A stretch of 64,000 nucleotides of DNA from Pseudomonas sp. ANT_H4. Lineage in GTDB: Bacteria; Pseudomonadota; Gammaproteobacteria; Pseudomonadales; Pseudomonadaceae. The translations under genes were made by a program, and so were the position numbers. The DNA is taken from the NCBI RefSeq assembly GCF_008369295.1, contig NZ_VOBG01000007.1:62001-126000 (forward strand). Direction: 5' to 3'. The notes below the pieces were generated by a model. The model had not been told where the DNA came from. It saw only the letters and a list, made by a program, of their open reading frames with translations, and did not search any database. Below, piece by piece: positions 25,617 to 34,651 of this stretch. Each line of letters begins with the position of its first letter. Position 1 is the stretch's first letter.

Positions 25617-26507
25617 GTGATTTCCACCCGGCAACTGCGTTACTTCGTCGAGATCGCCGAGAGCGGCAGCTTCAGCGCCGCCGCCGAGCGGCTGTTTGTC
25701 GCGCAATCGGCCCTTAGCCGGCAGATCAAGGAGCTTGAATCTCAACTGCAAACCCCATTATTCGAACGCACCGCCCGCCAGCCACGGCTAACCGCAGCGG
25801 GCGAAGCGTTTTATCCACGAGCCCGCAACCTGCTGGGCGAGTTGCACAAGGCCAGTGAGATGGCCACGCAAGTGGGCAACGGTCAACTAGGAACTCTACG
25901 CTTGAGTCATTCCAGCACGGTGCCGATGAGCGGTCGCCTGCTGCAAGGGATCAGCTCCTACCTGCAACAGTGCCCTGACGTGTCGATGGACATCGTCAAA
26001 CTGTCCTCCGAAGCGCAACTGGAAGAAATCGCCGAGGGGCGGCTGGAGGTTGGGCTATTGCGCTTGCCGGTATTGCGCCAGCGCGAGGGGGTGCGAATCG
26101 TGCCTTTATATAGCGAGCGATTGTTGTTGGCGGTGCCGCCCGACCACCCGCTGGCGCTCAACAAGACGGCTATCGACTTGGCCCAGCTCAAGGACGAGGC
26201 CTTTATCTCGATCCCTCACCCACAGCGCGGCGGGCTGAGTTACCTGTCAGCCGAGTTGTGCATGCGTGCCGGATTTTTCCCCAAGGCGGCGCGGGTAATG
26301 TCACGCAAGACCACGCAATTGCAGTTGATTCAGGCCGGGTTTGGCATCGCCCTGTTGCCTGAGTCGATGCAGGACATCGCCCCGGCCAATATCCACTTCC
26401 TGCCGTTGGCTGATCCTGATTGCCTAAGCACCATCGCCCTCGCCTGCCGGCAAGCGCCAACTGCGCTGGTGGAGCAATTCTGTCAAACACTGGGCGAATG
26501 CCTATAA
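25617..26507 (+). CDS. LysR-family transcriptional regulator
   Basis: A 296-aa protein with an N-terminal winged helix (MISTRQLRYFVEIAESGSFSAAAERLFVAQSALSRQIKELE) and a LysR substrate-binding domain from about residue 90. The start is GTG at 25617 with AAAAGG eight bases before it. It is divergent from the TSUP permease gene, the usual arrangement for a LysR regulator and its target. The ligand is unknown. It ends 10 bp before xseA. Confidence 0.88.
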   Translation: MISTRQLRYFVEIAESGSFSAAAERLFVAQSALSRQIKELESQLQTPLFERTARQPRLTAAGEAFYPRARNLLGELHKASEMATQVGNGQLGTLRLSHSSTVPMSGRLLQGISSYLQQCPDVSMDIVKLSSEAQLEEIAEGRLEVGLLRLPVLRQREGVRIVPLYSERLLLAVPPDHPLALNKTAIDLAQLKDEAFISIPHPQRGGLSYLSAELCMRAGFFPKAARVMSRKTTQLQLIQAGFGIALLPESMQDIAPANIHFLPLADPDCLSTIALACRQAPTALVEQFCQTLGECL

Positions 26508-26517
26508 ACTGCCGCCC

Positions 26518-27897
26518 ATGATTAAAGATCCCTTTGCCCGTCTGGGCCTGGACCGCGAAGTCCTGACTGTCAGCCAGCTCAACGGCCGCGCGCGGGTGTT
26601 GCTTGAAGACGTGTTCACCAATATCTGGGTTGAAGGCGAAATCTCCAACCTTGCCCGCCCGGCTTCCGGCCACGTGTATTTCACCCTCAAGGACAGCGGT
26701 GCCCAGGTGCGCTGCGCGCTGTTCCGGCAGAACGCCGCACGGGTACGCCAAGCCTTGAAGGATGGCCTGGCTGTCAAGGTGCGGGGCAAGGTCTCGCTGT
26801 TTGAAGGCCGTGGCGACTATCAACTGATTCTCGACACCGTGGAGCCTGCCGGTGACGGCGCCCTTCGCCTAGCCTTCGATGCGCTGAAGGAAAAGCTCAG
26901 CGCCGAAGGTTTGTTCAGCGCCGAACGCAAGGTGCCGCTGCCGGCCCATCCGCAGCGCATCGGCATTATCAGTTCGCCCACTGGCGCAGTGATCCGCGAC
27001 ATCATCAGTGTGTTCCGCCGCCGTGCGCCGCAAGTGCAATTGACGTTGATCCCTACGGCGGTTCAAGGCCGTGAAGCGATAACGCAGATCGTCCGCGCCT
27101 TGAAGCTGGCCGACGCTCGTGGCTTCGACGCGTTGATCCTGGCCCGTGGCGGCGGCTCCCTGGAAGACCTTTGGTGTTTCAACGAAGAAGCCGTAGCCCG
27201 CGCCGTGGATGCCTGCGTGACGCCAATTGTCAGCGCCATCGGCCATGAAACTGATGTATCCATCAGTGATTTCGTCGCCGACGTACGCGCGCCAACGCCT
27301 TCTGCTGCCGCCGAACTCCTCGCCCCCGATTCCAGCGATCTGGTGCGCCAGGTCGAAAGCCTGCACCGGCGCCTGGTGATGCGCATACGCAACCGGTTGA
27401 TGCATGACCGCCTGCGCCTGGAAGGCATGGCCCGCCGCCTGCGTCATCCGGGTGAACGTCTGCGCCAGCAAGCCCAACGCCTGGACGATCTGGATATGCG
27501 CCTGCGCCGCGCCTTCGAGCGCAGCCTCAATACCCGTCGTGAACGTTTGATCCGCCTGGAAACCCGCCTCGCCGGCCAACATCCAGGCCGCCAACTGGCG
27601 CTGCTGCGCCAACGCCTGGACAGCCTCGCCGAACGCCTGCCCAGGGCTATGCGCGAAGGCCTCAAGGCGCGGCGCCTCCAGCTACAAAGCCAGGTGCAGA
27701 CGCTGCAAGTGGTCAGCCCGCTGGCAACACTGGGCCGTGGCTACAGTATTTTGCTGGACGAGCGCGGCCAGGCAATTCGCAACGCCGCGCAAACCCACAC
27801 CGGCCAGCGCCTTAGCGCGAGACTCGGTGAAGGTCAATTGCAGGTTCGGGTGGAAGACAACCACCTCACGCCCGTCACTCTCTCGTTACTGGATTGA
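26518..27897 (+). CDS. xseA: Exodeoxyribonuclease VII large subunit
   Basis: Catalytic subunit of the single-strand-specific exonuclease that works with XseB; 459 aa. An OB-fold DNA-binding domain (about 15-120, VEGEISNLARPASGHVYFTLKD) is followed by the catalytic domain with RGGGSLEDLWCFNEE and SAIGHETDVSISDFVAD. A long arginine- and leucine-rich helical region (about 290-420) forms the subunit stalk. xseB is not in the window. It overlaps no gene and ends 3 bp before the M23 peptidase start, so the two are probably co-transcribed. Confidence 0.97.
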   Translation: MIKDPFARLGLDREVLTVSQLNGRARVLLEDVFTNIWVEGEISNLARPASGHVYFTLKDSGAQVRCALFRQNAARVRQALKDGLAVKVRGKVSLFEGRGDYQLILDTVEPAGDGALRLAFDALKEKLSAEGLFSAERKVPLPAHPQRIGIISSPTGAVIRDIISVFRRRAPQVQLTLIPTAVQGREAITQIVRALKLADARGFDALILARGGGSLEDLWCFNEEAVARAVDACVTPIVSAIGHETDVSISDFVADVRAPTPSAAAELLAPDSSDLVRQVESLHRRLVMRIRNRLMHDRLRLEGMARRLRHPGERLRQQAQRLDDLDMRLRRAFERSLNTRRERLIRLETRLAGQHPGRQLALLRQRLDSLAERLPRAMREGLKARRLQLQSQVQTLQVVSPLATLGRGYSILLDERGQAIRNAAQTHTGQRLSARLGEGQLQVRVEDNHLTPVTLSLLD

Positions 27898-27900
27898 TTC

Positions 27901-28722
27901 ATGCCACGTTTTCTTAGCTTGTTGATGCTGTTGTGCCTGACCTTCAATGCCCATGCCGACAGCTACATCACTCGGGTGCTGAACAAGCCTGTTCCCGGTG
28001 GTGTCGCGGTGATTGACCTGGGCGCCTCAGCGGTGGCACCTAAAGCCAGCTACCAAGGTAAACCGGTGCTGGTGGTCAAGGAGCAGGAGAACTGGCGGGC
28101 AATTGTCGGCATCCCGCTAACCGTCAAACCCGGCAGCCAGCAAATCAGCAGTGGCAGCCGCAATCTGGCGTTCACCGTGGGCAACAAGAAATACCCGGAA
28201 CAACACATCACCTTGAAGAACAAAAGCCAGGTGAACCCGGACCCTGCACAACTCAAACGTATCGAAGGCGAACTGGCGGTTCAGCTTAAGGCTTACCGCA
28301 GTTTCAGTCCGAACACGCCGAGCAACCTGGTGCTGGACAAGCCGGTCAACGGGCCGCTGTCGAGCAAGTTTGGTGTGCGACGGTTCTTTAATGGCGAGGA
28401 GCGTAACCCTCATTCGGGCCTCGATTTTGCCGTGGGCGCCGGTACGCCGATCAAGACCCCGGCGGGTGGCAAGGTAATTTTGACCGGCAACTACTTTTTC
28501 AATGGCAACACCGTATTCGTCGACCATGGCCAGGGTTTTATCAGCATGTTTTGCCATATGTCCAAGATCGATGTGAGCGTGGGCCAGCAACTGGCTCGCG
28601 GTGCGGTAGTGGGCAAGGTGGGCTCCACCGGACGGGCGACCGGGCCGCATATGCACTGGAATATCAGCTTGAATGATGCGCGGGTAGATCCGGCGATATT
28701 TATTGGGTCGTTTCAGCCTTGA
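27901..28722 (+). CDS. Secreted M23 (LytM-type) metallopeptidase
   Basis: A 273-aa exported protein with the signal peptide MPRFLSLLMLLCLTFNAHA. A beta-rich N-terminal domain (about 25-115) precedes the peptidase_M23 domain (about 150-265). Zinc ligands are in NPHSGLDFAVGAG (HxxxD) and GPHMHWNISL (HxH), and catalytic-type residues lie in FCHMSKIDV. Such enzymes cut peptide cross-bridges in peptidoglycan; the cell target here is unknown. The gap to xseA is 3 bp. Confidence 0.9.
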   Translation: MPRFLSLLMLLCLTFNAHADSYITRVLNKPVPGGVAVIDLGASAVAPKASYQGKPVLVVKEQENWRAIVGIPLTVKPGSQQISSGSRNLAFTVGNKKYPEQHITLKNKSQVNPDPAQLKRIEGELAVQLKAYRSFSPNTPSNLVLDKPVNGPLSSKFGVRRFFNGEERNPHSGLDFAVGAGTPIKTPAGGKVILTGNYFFNGNTVFVDHGQGFISMFCHMSKIDVSVGQQLARGAVVGKVGSTGRATGPHMHWNISLNDARVDPAIFIGSFQP

Positions 28723-28741
28723 CGTAAAGGGTGATTCTTTT

Positions 28742-28799
28742 GGGGCTGCTGCGCAGCCCAACGCGGCGGGGCGGCGATCCGATAAGCCCGCTCGCCACA
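28742..28799. repeat. REP-like palindromic remnant
   Basis: GGGGCTGCTGCGCAGCCC (28742-28759) is a palindromic segment. It is followed by GCCCGCTCGCCACA near 28786-28799, the reverse complement of the GTGGCGAGCGGGC type seen at 12402. The first hairpin directly follows the peptidase gene and may also stabilise its transcript end. Confidence 0.6.
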
Positions 28800-28961
28800 A
28801 CCGGCAACCTCAATTGCGCACCTTACAAAGCTCGCGCAAATAAAATCACTCGCAAAACAATTCTCAACCATAAAATCTCGTTTATTACGCCAATAACAGA
28901 ACTTCTCTCAATTTTTTCCGACTGCTTGCCATCTTTCACCCCTACGGTTAGGGTTGAACCT

Positions 28962-29039
28962 ATGAAAACCTCTCACACCCTCATTCAGCTTCGCCAGCAC
29001 CTCAGCCTGTGCCTTGTCAGCGCACGACTACCAAGCTGA
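28962..29039 (+). CDS. Candidate leucine-rich leader peptide of leuA
   Basis: A 25-codon frame encodes MKTSHTLIQLRQHLSLCLVS followed by ARLPS, with six Leu, four of them between residues 10 and 18. AGGG precedes the ATG by about nine bases. It ends 87 bp before leuA in an otherwise gene-free 404-bp gap. A Leu-rich peptide ahead of the committed step of leucine synthesis suggests ribosome-mediated attenuation. GGCCG/CGGCC near 29092-29110 can form a hairpin, but no U-tract follows, so the mechanism is unproven. Confidence 0.45.
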   Translation: MKTSHTLIQLRQHLSLCLVSARLPS

Positions 29040-29126
29040 ATCGAACTGCCTCGCCCCAAGCTTTATCCCCAACAATAGATTTCTGGCAGGCCGCCTCTTC
29101 TCGGCCCTACAACAAGGATTCTCCCG

Positions 29127-30806
29127 ATGAGCATGCTCAAAGACCCGTCTTCGAAATACCGCGCGTTCCCGACCATTGATATCCCGGACCGTACCTGGCC
29201 GTCGAAGACCATCACCGCCGCGCCGATCTGGTGCAGTTCCGACTTGCGCGACGGCAACCAGTCGCTGATCGAACCGATGGACGCGGTGAAAAAGCTGCGC
29301 TTCTGGAAAACCCTGGTATCGGTCGGAGTAAAGGAAATCGAGGCCTCGTTCCCGGCCGCTTCGCAAACCGACTTCGACTTCGTCCGTACCCTGATCGAAG
29401 ACAACCATATCCCCGAGGACACCACCATCCAGGTGCTGACCCAGGGCCGTGAAGACTTGATCGCCCGTACTTTCGAATCTCTGCGCGGGGCGAAAAAAGC
29501 CATCGTTCACTTGTACAACGCCACTTCGCCGTCGTTCCGCCGCATTGTCTTCAATCAGGACAAGGACGGGGTCAAGGCCATCGCTGTCAACGCGGCCAAG
29601 CTGTTCGTCAAATACGCCGCCCAGCAGCCGGATACCCAGTGGACCTTCGAATACTCGCCAGAGACCTTCAGCGCCACTGAGCTGGAGTTCGCCAAGGAAG
29701 TCTGTGACGCGGTGATCGAGGTGTGGAACCCGACACCTGAGCACAAGGTGATCCTCAACCTGCCCGCCACCGTTGAATGCGCCACGCCGAACATCTATGC
29801 CGACCAGATCGAGTGGTTCGGTCGTCATATCAACCGTCGTGACAGCGTGATCATCAGCCTGCACACCCATAACGACCGTGGCACTGGCGTAGCCGCCACC
29901 GAGTTGGGCCTGATGGCCGGTGCCGACCGTGTCGAAGGCTGCCTGTTCGGCAATGGCGAGCGCACCGGCAACGTCGATCTGGTGACCGTGGCGTTGAATC
30001 TCTACACCCAGGGCATACACCCTGAGCTGGACTTCTCCGACATCGACGGCGTACGCAAGGTCGTGGAAGAGTGCAACCAGATTCCGGTGCACCCGCGTCA
30101 CCCGTATGTCGGTGATCTGGTTCACACCGCCTTCTCCGGCTCCCACCAGGACGCGATCCGCAAGGGCTTTGCCCAGCAAAAACCGGATGCCTTGTGGGAA
30201 GTGCCGTACTTGCCGATCGACCCGGCCGACATCGGCCGCAGCTACGAGGCGGTGATTCGCGTCAATAGCCAGTCGGGCAAGGGCGGCATCGCCTACCTGC
30301 TGGAGCAGGAATACGGCATCAGCTTGCCACGCCGCATGCAGATCGAATTCAGCCAGGTGGTACAAGCGGAAACCGACCGCGTGGGCCTGGAGATGACGGC
30401 CTCGCAGATTCACAGCTTGTTGCAGCGTGAATACTTGCAAGCCAACACTCCATACGCGCTGGTCAGCCATCGCCTGCAGGAAGAAAACGGCAACAGCTCG
30501 GTAGAAGTTGAAGTCTCCGGCAAGGGCCAGGGCGAAACCAACCTGCGCTGGCAGGGCAAGGGCAACGGCGCGCTGGAAGCGCTGGTGGCCGGCCTGCCGA
30601 TTCCGGTGGAGATCATGGATTACAACGAACACGCCATCGGTGCGGGGACCAATGCCAAGGCGGCGGCCTACATTGAACTGCGGGTCAATGGTGGGCGCGC
30701 GGTGCACGGCGTGGGCATTGATGAAAACATCACCACTGCCAGCTTCAAGGCGTTGTTCAGTGCGCTGAACCGCTCCCTGAGCCAGACGGAAGCGAAAGCG
30801 GCGTAA
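29127..30806 (+). CDS. leuA: 2-isopropylmalate synthase
   Basis: Condenses acetyl-CoA with 2-oxoisovalerate, the first committed step of leucine synthesis. This is the long 559-aa form. The HMGL-like TIM barrel (about 35-310) starts with [17 protein letters not shown] and contains [12 protein letters not shown], whose His pair binds the metal. The LeuA allosteric domain follows (about 440-555) and ends with [22 protein letters not shown]. It stands alone, with a strong terminator behind it and a 404-bp leader region in front. Confidence 0.97.
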   Translation: MSMLKDPSSKYRAFPTIDIPDRTWPSKTITAAPIWCSSDLRDGNQSLIEPMDAVKKLRFWKTLVSVGVKEIEASFPAASQTDFDFVRTLIEDNHIPEDTTIQVLTQGREDLIARTFESLRGAKKAIVHLYNATSPSFRRIVFNQDKDGVKAIAVNAAKLFVKYAAQQPDTQWTFEYSPETFSATELEFAKEVCDAVIEVWNPTPEHKVILNLPATVECATPNIYADQIEWFGRHINRRDSVIISLHTHNDRGTGVAATELGLMAGADRVEGCLFGNGERTGNVDLVTVALNLYTQGIHPELDFSDIDGVRKVVEECNQIPVHPRHPYVGDLVHTAFSGSHQDAIRKGFAQQKPDALWEVPYLPIDPADIGRSYEAVIRVNSQSGKGGIAYLLEQEYGISLPRRMQIEFSQVVQAETDRVGLEMTASQIHSLLQREYLQANTPYALVSHRLQEENGNSSVEVEVSGKGQGETNLRWQGKGNGALEALVAGLPIPVEIMDYNEHAIGAGTNAKAAAYIELRVNGGRAVHGVGIDENITTASFKALFSALNRSLSQTEAKAA

Positions 30807-30822
30807 GCCTTCGCAGAAAGAC

Positions 30823-30857
30823 AAAAGGCCCCTGGGTGAGAATCCAGGGGCCTTTTT
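30823..30857 (+). terminator. leuA terminator
   Basis: AAAAGGCCCCTGG (30823-30835) pairs with CCAGGGGCCTTTTT (30844-30857) across an 8-base loop. A U-rich run follows. It is the strongest hairpin in this part of the window. Confidence 0.92.
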
Positions 30858-30935
30858 GTTTTGGCCGCAGCTGCGTCAGGTGCAACTCGGTATTGCGCGG
30901 TGAGGTTCCAGACGGTATCTACGGGAAAGTTAGCG

Positions 30936-31727
30936 TCAGATAAACTGGAAGCTGTCGGCATCCAGGTTCGCCGGAAACCGTGTGCGATACGCCACCAACT
31001 CCGCAGCATCCAAACACACCTGAAACACCCCGTCCGCCTCCCCTGCACTCAGCAGGCTTTCGCCCTGAAAGTCCAGGACCTGGCTGTCACCGGTGTAGGC
31101 AAAGCCCTTGCCGTCAGTGCCCACCCGATTCACCGCCGCCACGTAGCAGAGGTTTTCGATAGCCCGCGCCGGCAGCAGGCGGTTCCAGTGCTGACGCCGC
31201 GCGCCAGGCCAGTTGGCGGTGTACAGCAGCAGGTCAGTGTCCTGGGCATCGCGGCTCCACACCGGAAAACGCAGGTCATAGCAAATCAACGGACGAATCC
31301 GCCAGCCCTTGAGTTCGAATTGCACCTGGCGCTCGCCAGGGGTGTAGTGGTCGTGCTCACCGGCCATGCGGAACAGATGGCGCTTGTCGTAATGCAGCAC
31401 CTCACCATCAGGCCGCGCCCACAACAGGCGGTTACGGTGGCTGCCGTCAGCAGCCAGGATGATCACGCTGCCAGTGATCACCGCGTCGTGTTTCTTCGCC
31501 TGGGCCTTGAGCCATTCATGGGTTGGACCATTTTCCACTTCGGCGAGGGTTTGCGACGCCATGGAAAAGCCGGTGGTGAACATCTCCGGCAGCACAATCA
31601 GGTCCGCCCCCTTGGTCTGGTCCAGCAGCGGCTCAAAATGCTCCAGGTTGGCCTGGCGGTCGTGCCAGACAAGGGTGGTCTGCACCAGGGCGATATTCAG
31701 GTTGGGCAACGCACTCAGATCACGCAT
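30936..31727 (-). CDS. Carbon-nitrogen hydrolase, omega-amidase (YafV-like)
   Basis: A 263-aa nitrilase-superfamily enzyme with the Glu-Lys-Cys triad visible: Glu in VLPEMFTTGFSM, Lys in HYDKRHLF and Cys in PLICYDLRFPVW. The start MRDLSALPNLN at 31727 lies 12 bp inside the end of the upstream aminotransferase gene; the longer frame to 31862 is a shadow of that gene. Paired with a methionine/glutamine aminotransferase, it probably hydrolyses the omega-amides (2-oxoglutaramate or 2-oxosuccinamate) left by transamination. The substrate is inference from the pairing. Confidence 0.87.
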   Translation of the reverse strand: MRDLSALPNLNIALVQTTLVWHDRQANLEHFEPLLDQTKGADLIVLPEMFTTGFSMASQTLAEVENGPTHEWLKAQAKKHDAVITGSVIILAADGSHRNRLLWARPDGEVLHYDKRHLFRMAGEHDHYTPGERQVQFELKGWRIRPLICYDLRFPVWSRDAQDTDLLLYTANWPGARRQHWNRLLPARAIENLCYVAAVNRVGTDGKGFAYTGDSQVLDFQGESLLSAGEADGVFQVCLDAAELVAYRTRFPANLDADSFQFI

Positions 31728-32863
31728 AATTTTTCTGCTGCTTGGCGCAGCGTCTCCTCGCGCTTGGCAAAACACAGGCGCACTAGGCGCTGGCCTTGGG
31801 GTGGGCTCTGGTAGAACACCGAGACCGGGATGGTTGCCACGCCGTGCTCGCGGGTCATCCACAGCGACATCTCGACGTCATTGAGGTCGGGGCGAATCCG
31901 CGAGTAATCCACCAACTGGAAGTAAGTACCGGTCACTCGGGTAAAACTGAAACGCGACGGCGCCAGCAAGTCGCAGAACAGGTCGCGCTTGGCCTGATAA
32001 AAGGCCGGCAGCTCTTCGACGTGTTCCGGGTGTTCGGCCATGAAATCCGCCAGCGCGTACTGCAAAGGAGTCACGCCGCAGAAGCTGACGTATTGATGCA
32101 CCTTGCGCAGTTCGGCAGTCAGGGCCGGGGGCGCGACCACGTAGCCGGTTTTCCAGCCGGTAACGTGGTAGGTTTTGCCAAAAGAGCTGACCACAAATGA
32201 ACGTTGATACAGCTCCTCATGGGCCAACACGCTGACGTGGGGCACACCATCGAACACCAAGTGTTCGTAAACCTCGTCGCTGACCAGGTAGATATCGCGG
32301 TCGCGGATCAGTTCGGCCAACTGGTCCAGCTCGGCCCGATTGATCAAGGCACCGCTGGGGTTATGCGGGGTATTGAGAATGATCATGCGGGTGCGCGGCG
32401 ACAGTGCAGCCTTGATCTTCTCGAAATCCAGGGTGAAGTCATGCAGGCCCAACTGTACATGCACGCAACGACCGCCAGCCAGCTCCACCGAGGGCTCGTA
32501 GCTGTCGTAACAAGGGTCAAATACGATGACTTCATCACCGCTGCGGATCACCGTCTGGATCGCGCAGAAGATTGCCTGGGTAGCGCCGGGGGTGATGGTC
32601 ACTTCGCTGTCGGCGCTCACCGTGGAGCCGTAGCTGCGGGCGATCTTGGCCGCCACCTGCTGACGCAACGCAGGGAGGCCGGTCATGGGGGCGTATTGGT
32701 TATGGCCGCTGGCGATGTGTTTGCCCACCGCGTCGAGCAAGGCTTGGGGGCCATTGAAATCGGGAAAGCCCTGGGACAGGTTAAGCGCGCCGGTTTCGGC
32801 GGCGAGCTGGGACATGGTAGTGAAAATGGTGGTGCCGACATTCGGCAGTTTACTGGTGATCAT
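31715..32863 (-). CDS. Methionine-type PLP aminotransferase (YbdL-like)
   Basis: A 382-aa fold type I aminotransferase. PLP-site residues are in NTPHNPSGALI, SDEVYEHLVFDG and SSFGKTYHVTGWKTGYV, which carries the Schiff-base Lys. Close family members (YbdL, MtnE-like) transfer the amino group from glutamine or aromatic amino acids to 4-methylthio-2-oxobutyrate, the last step of methionine salvage. MITSKLP at 32863 is preferred over the frame start at 32884 because AGGGA lies nine bases upstream. It overlaps the omega-amidase gene by 13 bp. Confidence 0.88.
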   Translation of the reverse strand: MITSKLPNVGTTIFTTMSQLAAETGALNLSQGFPDFNGPQALLDAVGKHIASGHNQYAPMTGLPALRQQVAAKIARSYGSTVSADSEVTITPGATQAIFCAIQTVIRSGDEVIVFDPCYDSYEPSVELAGGRCVHVQLGLHDFTLDFEKIKAALSPRTRMIILNTPHNPSGALINRAELDQLAELIRDRDIYLVSDEVYEHLVFDGVPHVSVLAHEELYQRSFVVSSFGKTYHVTGWKTGYVVAPPALTAELRKVHQYVSFCGVTPLQYALADFMAEHPEHVEELPAFYQAKRDLFCDLLAPSRFSFTRVTGTYFQLVDYSRIRPDLNDVEMSLWMTREHGVATIPVSVFYQSPPQGQRLVRLCFAKREETLRQAAEKLCVI

Positions 32864-32936
32864 CGGTGAGTCCCTGCTGAACACCCGGCTCTACGGCGGC
32901 ACGGGAAGGACCGAGGATAGCCCATACGGCGCGCAT

Positions 32937-32963
32937 AAAAAAAGGGCGCCAGAGGCGCCCTTT
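32937..32963 (-). terminator. Terminator downstream of der
   Basis: On the minus strand AAAGGGCGCC and GGCGCCCTTT (32941-32950 and 32954-32963) form a 10-bp stem with a 3-base loop. A run of T (32937-32943 read in reverse) follows. It ends the der transcript ahead of the aminotransferase gene. Confidence 0.88.
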
Positions 32964-32976
32964 CGGCTGATCGAGA

Positions 32977-34446
32977 TCAGCGTTTATCTTTACGCTTTTT
33001 ATCAGCCTTCTTGTTGTGACTCATCAAGCGACGCTTCTTGTTCACTTGGCGGTCAGTCAGGCTGTTCTTGTTGCCTTCGTATGGGTTTTCGCCACCCTTG
33101 AACTCGATACGGATCGGCGTGCCGACCAGTTTCAAGACACGGCGGTAGGTGTTTTCCAGGTAACGGACGTAGGACTTGGGCACCTTCTCGATCTGATTAC
33201 CGTGGATCACGATAATCGGCGGGTTGGCACCACCCAAGTGGGCGTAACGCAGCTTGATCCGGCGGTTGTTGACCATCGGCGGTGCGTGGTCGCCAACTGC
33301 GTCTTCGAGGATCTGGGTCAGGCGGTTGGTCGGCCAGCGGGTCACAGCGGACTTGAACGAGTTCTGAACCGAAGCGTAGAGGTTACCCACGCCGGTGCCG
33401 TGCAATGCCGAGATAAAGTGGATATCGGCAAAGTCGACGAAGAACAGACGACGCTGCAGCTCGACCTTGACGAAGTCACGCTCGCTCGGCGTCATGCCAT
33501 CCCACTTATTGATCGCAATCACCAAGGCCCGACCGGCTTCCAGGGCAAAGCCCAGAAGGTTGAGGTCGTGGTCGACCACGCCTTCGCGGGCGTCCATGAC
33601 GAAGATCACCACGTTGGCGTCTTTGATCGCCTGCAGGGTTTTGACCACGGAGAACTTTTCAACTTCCTCGTGGATCTTGCCGCGCTTGCGCACGCCGGCG
33701 GTGTCGATCAGCGTGTACTTCTCGTCGTTACGCTCGAACGGGATGTAGATACTGTCGCGGGTGGTACCGGGTTCGTCATAGACGATAACCCGGTCTTCGC
33801 CCAGCATACGGTTGACCAGAGTCGACTTGCCGACGTTCGGCCGGCCGATGATGGCGATCTTGATGCCGTCTTTCTCGCTCGGACCAGGAATGCGCTTGGC
33901 TTCCTCGCCTTCAGCAACGATCTCGCCTTCGCCCTCTTCTTCCTCGACGTCATCGCGAGGGAAGTCGCGCAGGCAGATTTCCAGCATCTGGGTGATGCCG
34001 CGACCGTGTGCACCGGCGATCGGGATCGCGTCACCCAGGCCCATCGGGCTGAATTCGGCGCGGGCCATTTCCGGATCGATGTTATCGATCTTGTTGGCCA
34101 CCACGTAGGAACGCTTGTTGCGCTTGCGCAGGTGCTCGCCAATCATCTGGTCAGCAGCGGTGTAGCCCGCGCGGGCATCCACCAGGAACAGCACGACATC
34201 GGCTTCTTCAATGGCCAGCAGCGACTGCTCGGCCATCTTTTCGTCCATGCCATGTTCGTCACCGGAGATACCGCCGGTGTCGACAAGAATGTAGGAGCGC
34301 CCTTGCCACTTTGCCTCACCGTATTGGCGATCACGGGTCAGACCGGACAAGTCGCCGACGATGGCGTCGCGAGTCCTGGTCAGGCGGTTAAACAAGGTGG
34401 ACTTGCCGACGTTTGGTCGGCCCACCAGGGCGATTACGGGAACCAT
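32977..34446 (-). CDS. der: Ribosome-biogenesis GTPase Der (EngA)
   Basis: Essential 50S assembly GTPase with two tandem G domains, 489 aa. G1 motifs [14 protein letters not shown] (near the start) and [14 protein letters not shown] (near 205) are both intact. The G3 DTGG and DTAG motifs and G4 NKID/NKWD follow. The KH-like domain is C-terminal and ends in a lysine-rich tail. An acidic linker rich in Glu (about 160-180) joins the G domains. It follows bamB after a terminator and REP doublet, so it may have its own promoter. Confidence 0.97.
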   Translation of the reverse strand: MVPVIALVGRPNVGKSTLFNRLTRTRDAIVGDLSGLTRDRQYGEAKWQGRSYILVDTGGISGDEHGMDEKMAEQSLLAIEEADVVLFLVDARAGYTAADQMIGEHLRKRNKRSYVVANKIDNIDPEMARAEFSPMGLGDAIPIAGAHGRGITQMLEICLRDFPRDDVEEEEGEGEIVAEGEEAKRIPGPSEKDGIKIAIIGRPNVGKSTLVNRMLGEDRVIVYDEPGTTRDSIYIPFERNDEKYTLIDTAGVRKRGKIHEEVEKFSVVKTLQAIKDANVVIFVMDAREGVVDHDLNLLGFALEAGRALVIAINKWDGMTPSERDFVKVELQRRLFFVDFADIHFISALHGTGVGNLYASVQNSFKSAVTRWPTNRLTQILEDAVGDHAPPMVNNRRIKLRYAHLGGANPPIIVIHGNQIEKVPKSYVRYLENTYRRVLKLVGTPIRIEFKGGENPYEGNKNSLTDRQVNKKRRLMSHNKKADKKRKDKR

Positions 34447-34481
34447 GAGGCTCTCCAGTTCGTTATTTCAGAAAATACAAA

Positions 34482-34502
34482 AGCCGCTGCAAGGCAGCGG
34501 CT
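34482..34502 (-). terminator. Terminator downstream of bamB/upstream of der
   Basis: AGCCGCTGC (34482-34490) and GCAGCGGCT (34494-34502) form a stem with a 3-base loop. Reading the minus strand, TTTTGTATTTTC follows. It separates the bamB transcript from der. Confidence 0.8.
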
Positions 34503-34511
34503 GGTGCTCGA

Positions 34512-34610
34512 CTGTAGGAGCGAGCTTGCTCAAAAACGCAAAGGCAACGCGTTTATTCAGAATACACGCGTCATCGTTGACGTCCATTGCGAGCAAACTC
34601 GCTCCTACAG
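34512..34610. repeat. REP doublet (REPIN) between bamB and der
   Basis: CTGTAGGAGCGAGCTTGCTC begins at 34512. An inverted copy ending CTCGCTCCTACAG closes the element at 34610. It is of the same type as the doublets at 19893 and 48140. Confidence 0.88.
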
Positions 34611-34651
34611 GTGAAGCTGCCTGGAGGCGACCCCCAAGCATAGTCAAAGCT

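Noticed and set aside
33016..34614. 532-aa plus-strand frame opposite der
   Set aside because: Shadow of the Der gene; it runs through the der start, a terminator and a REP doublet.
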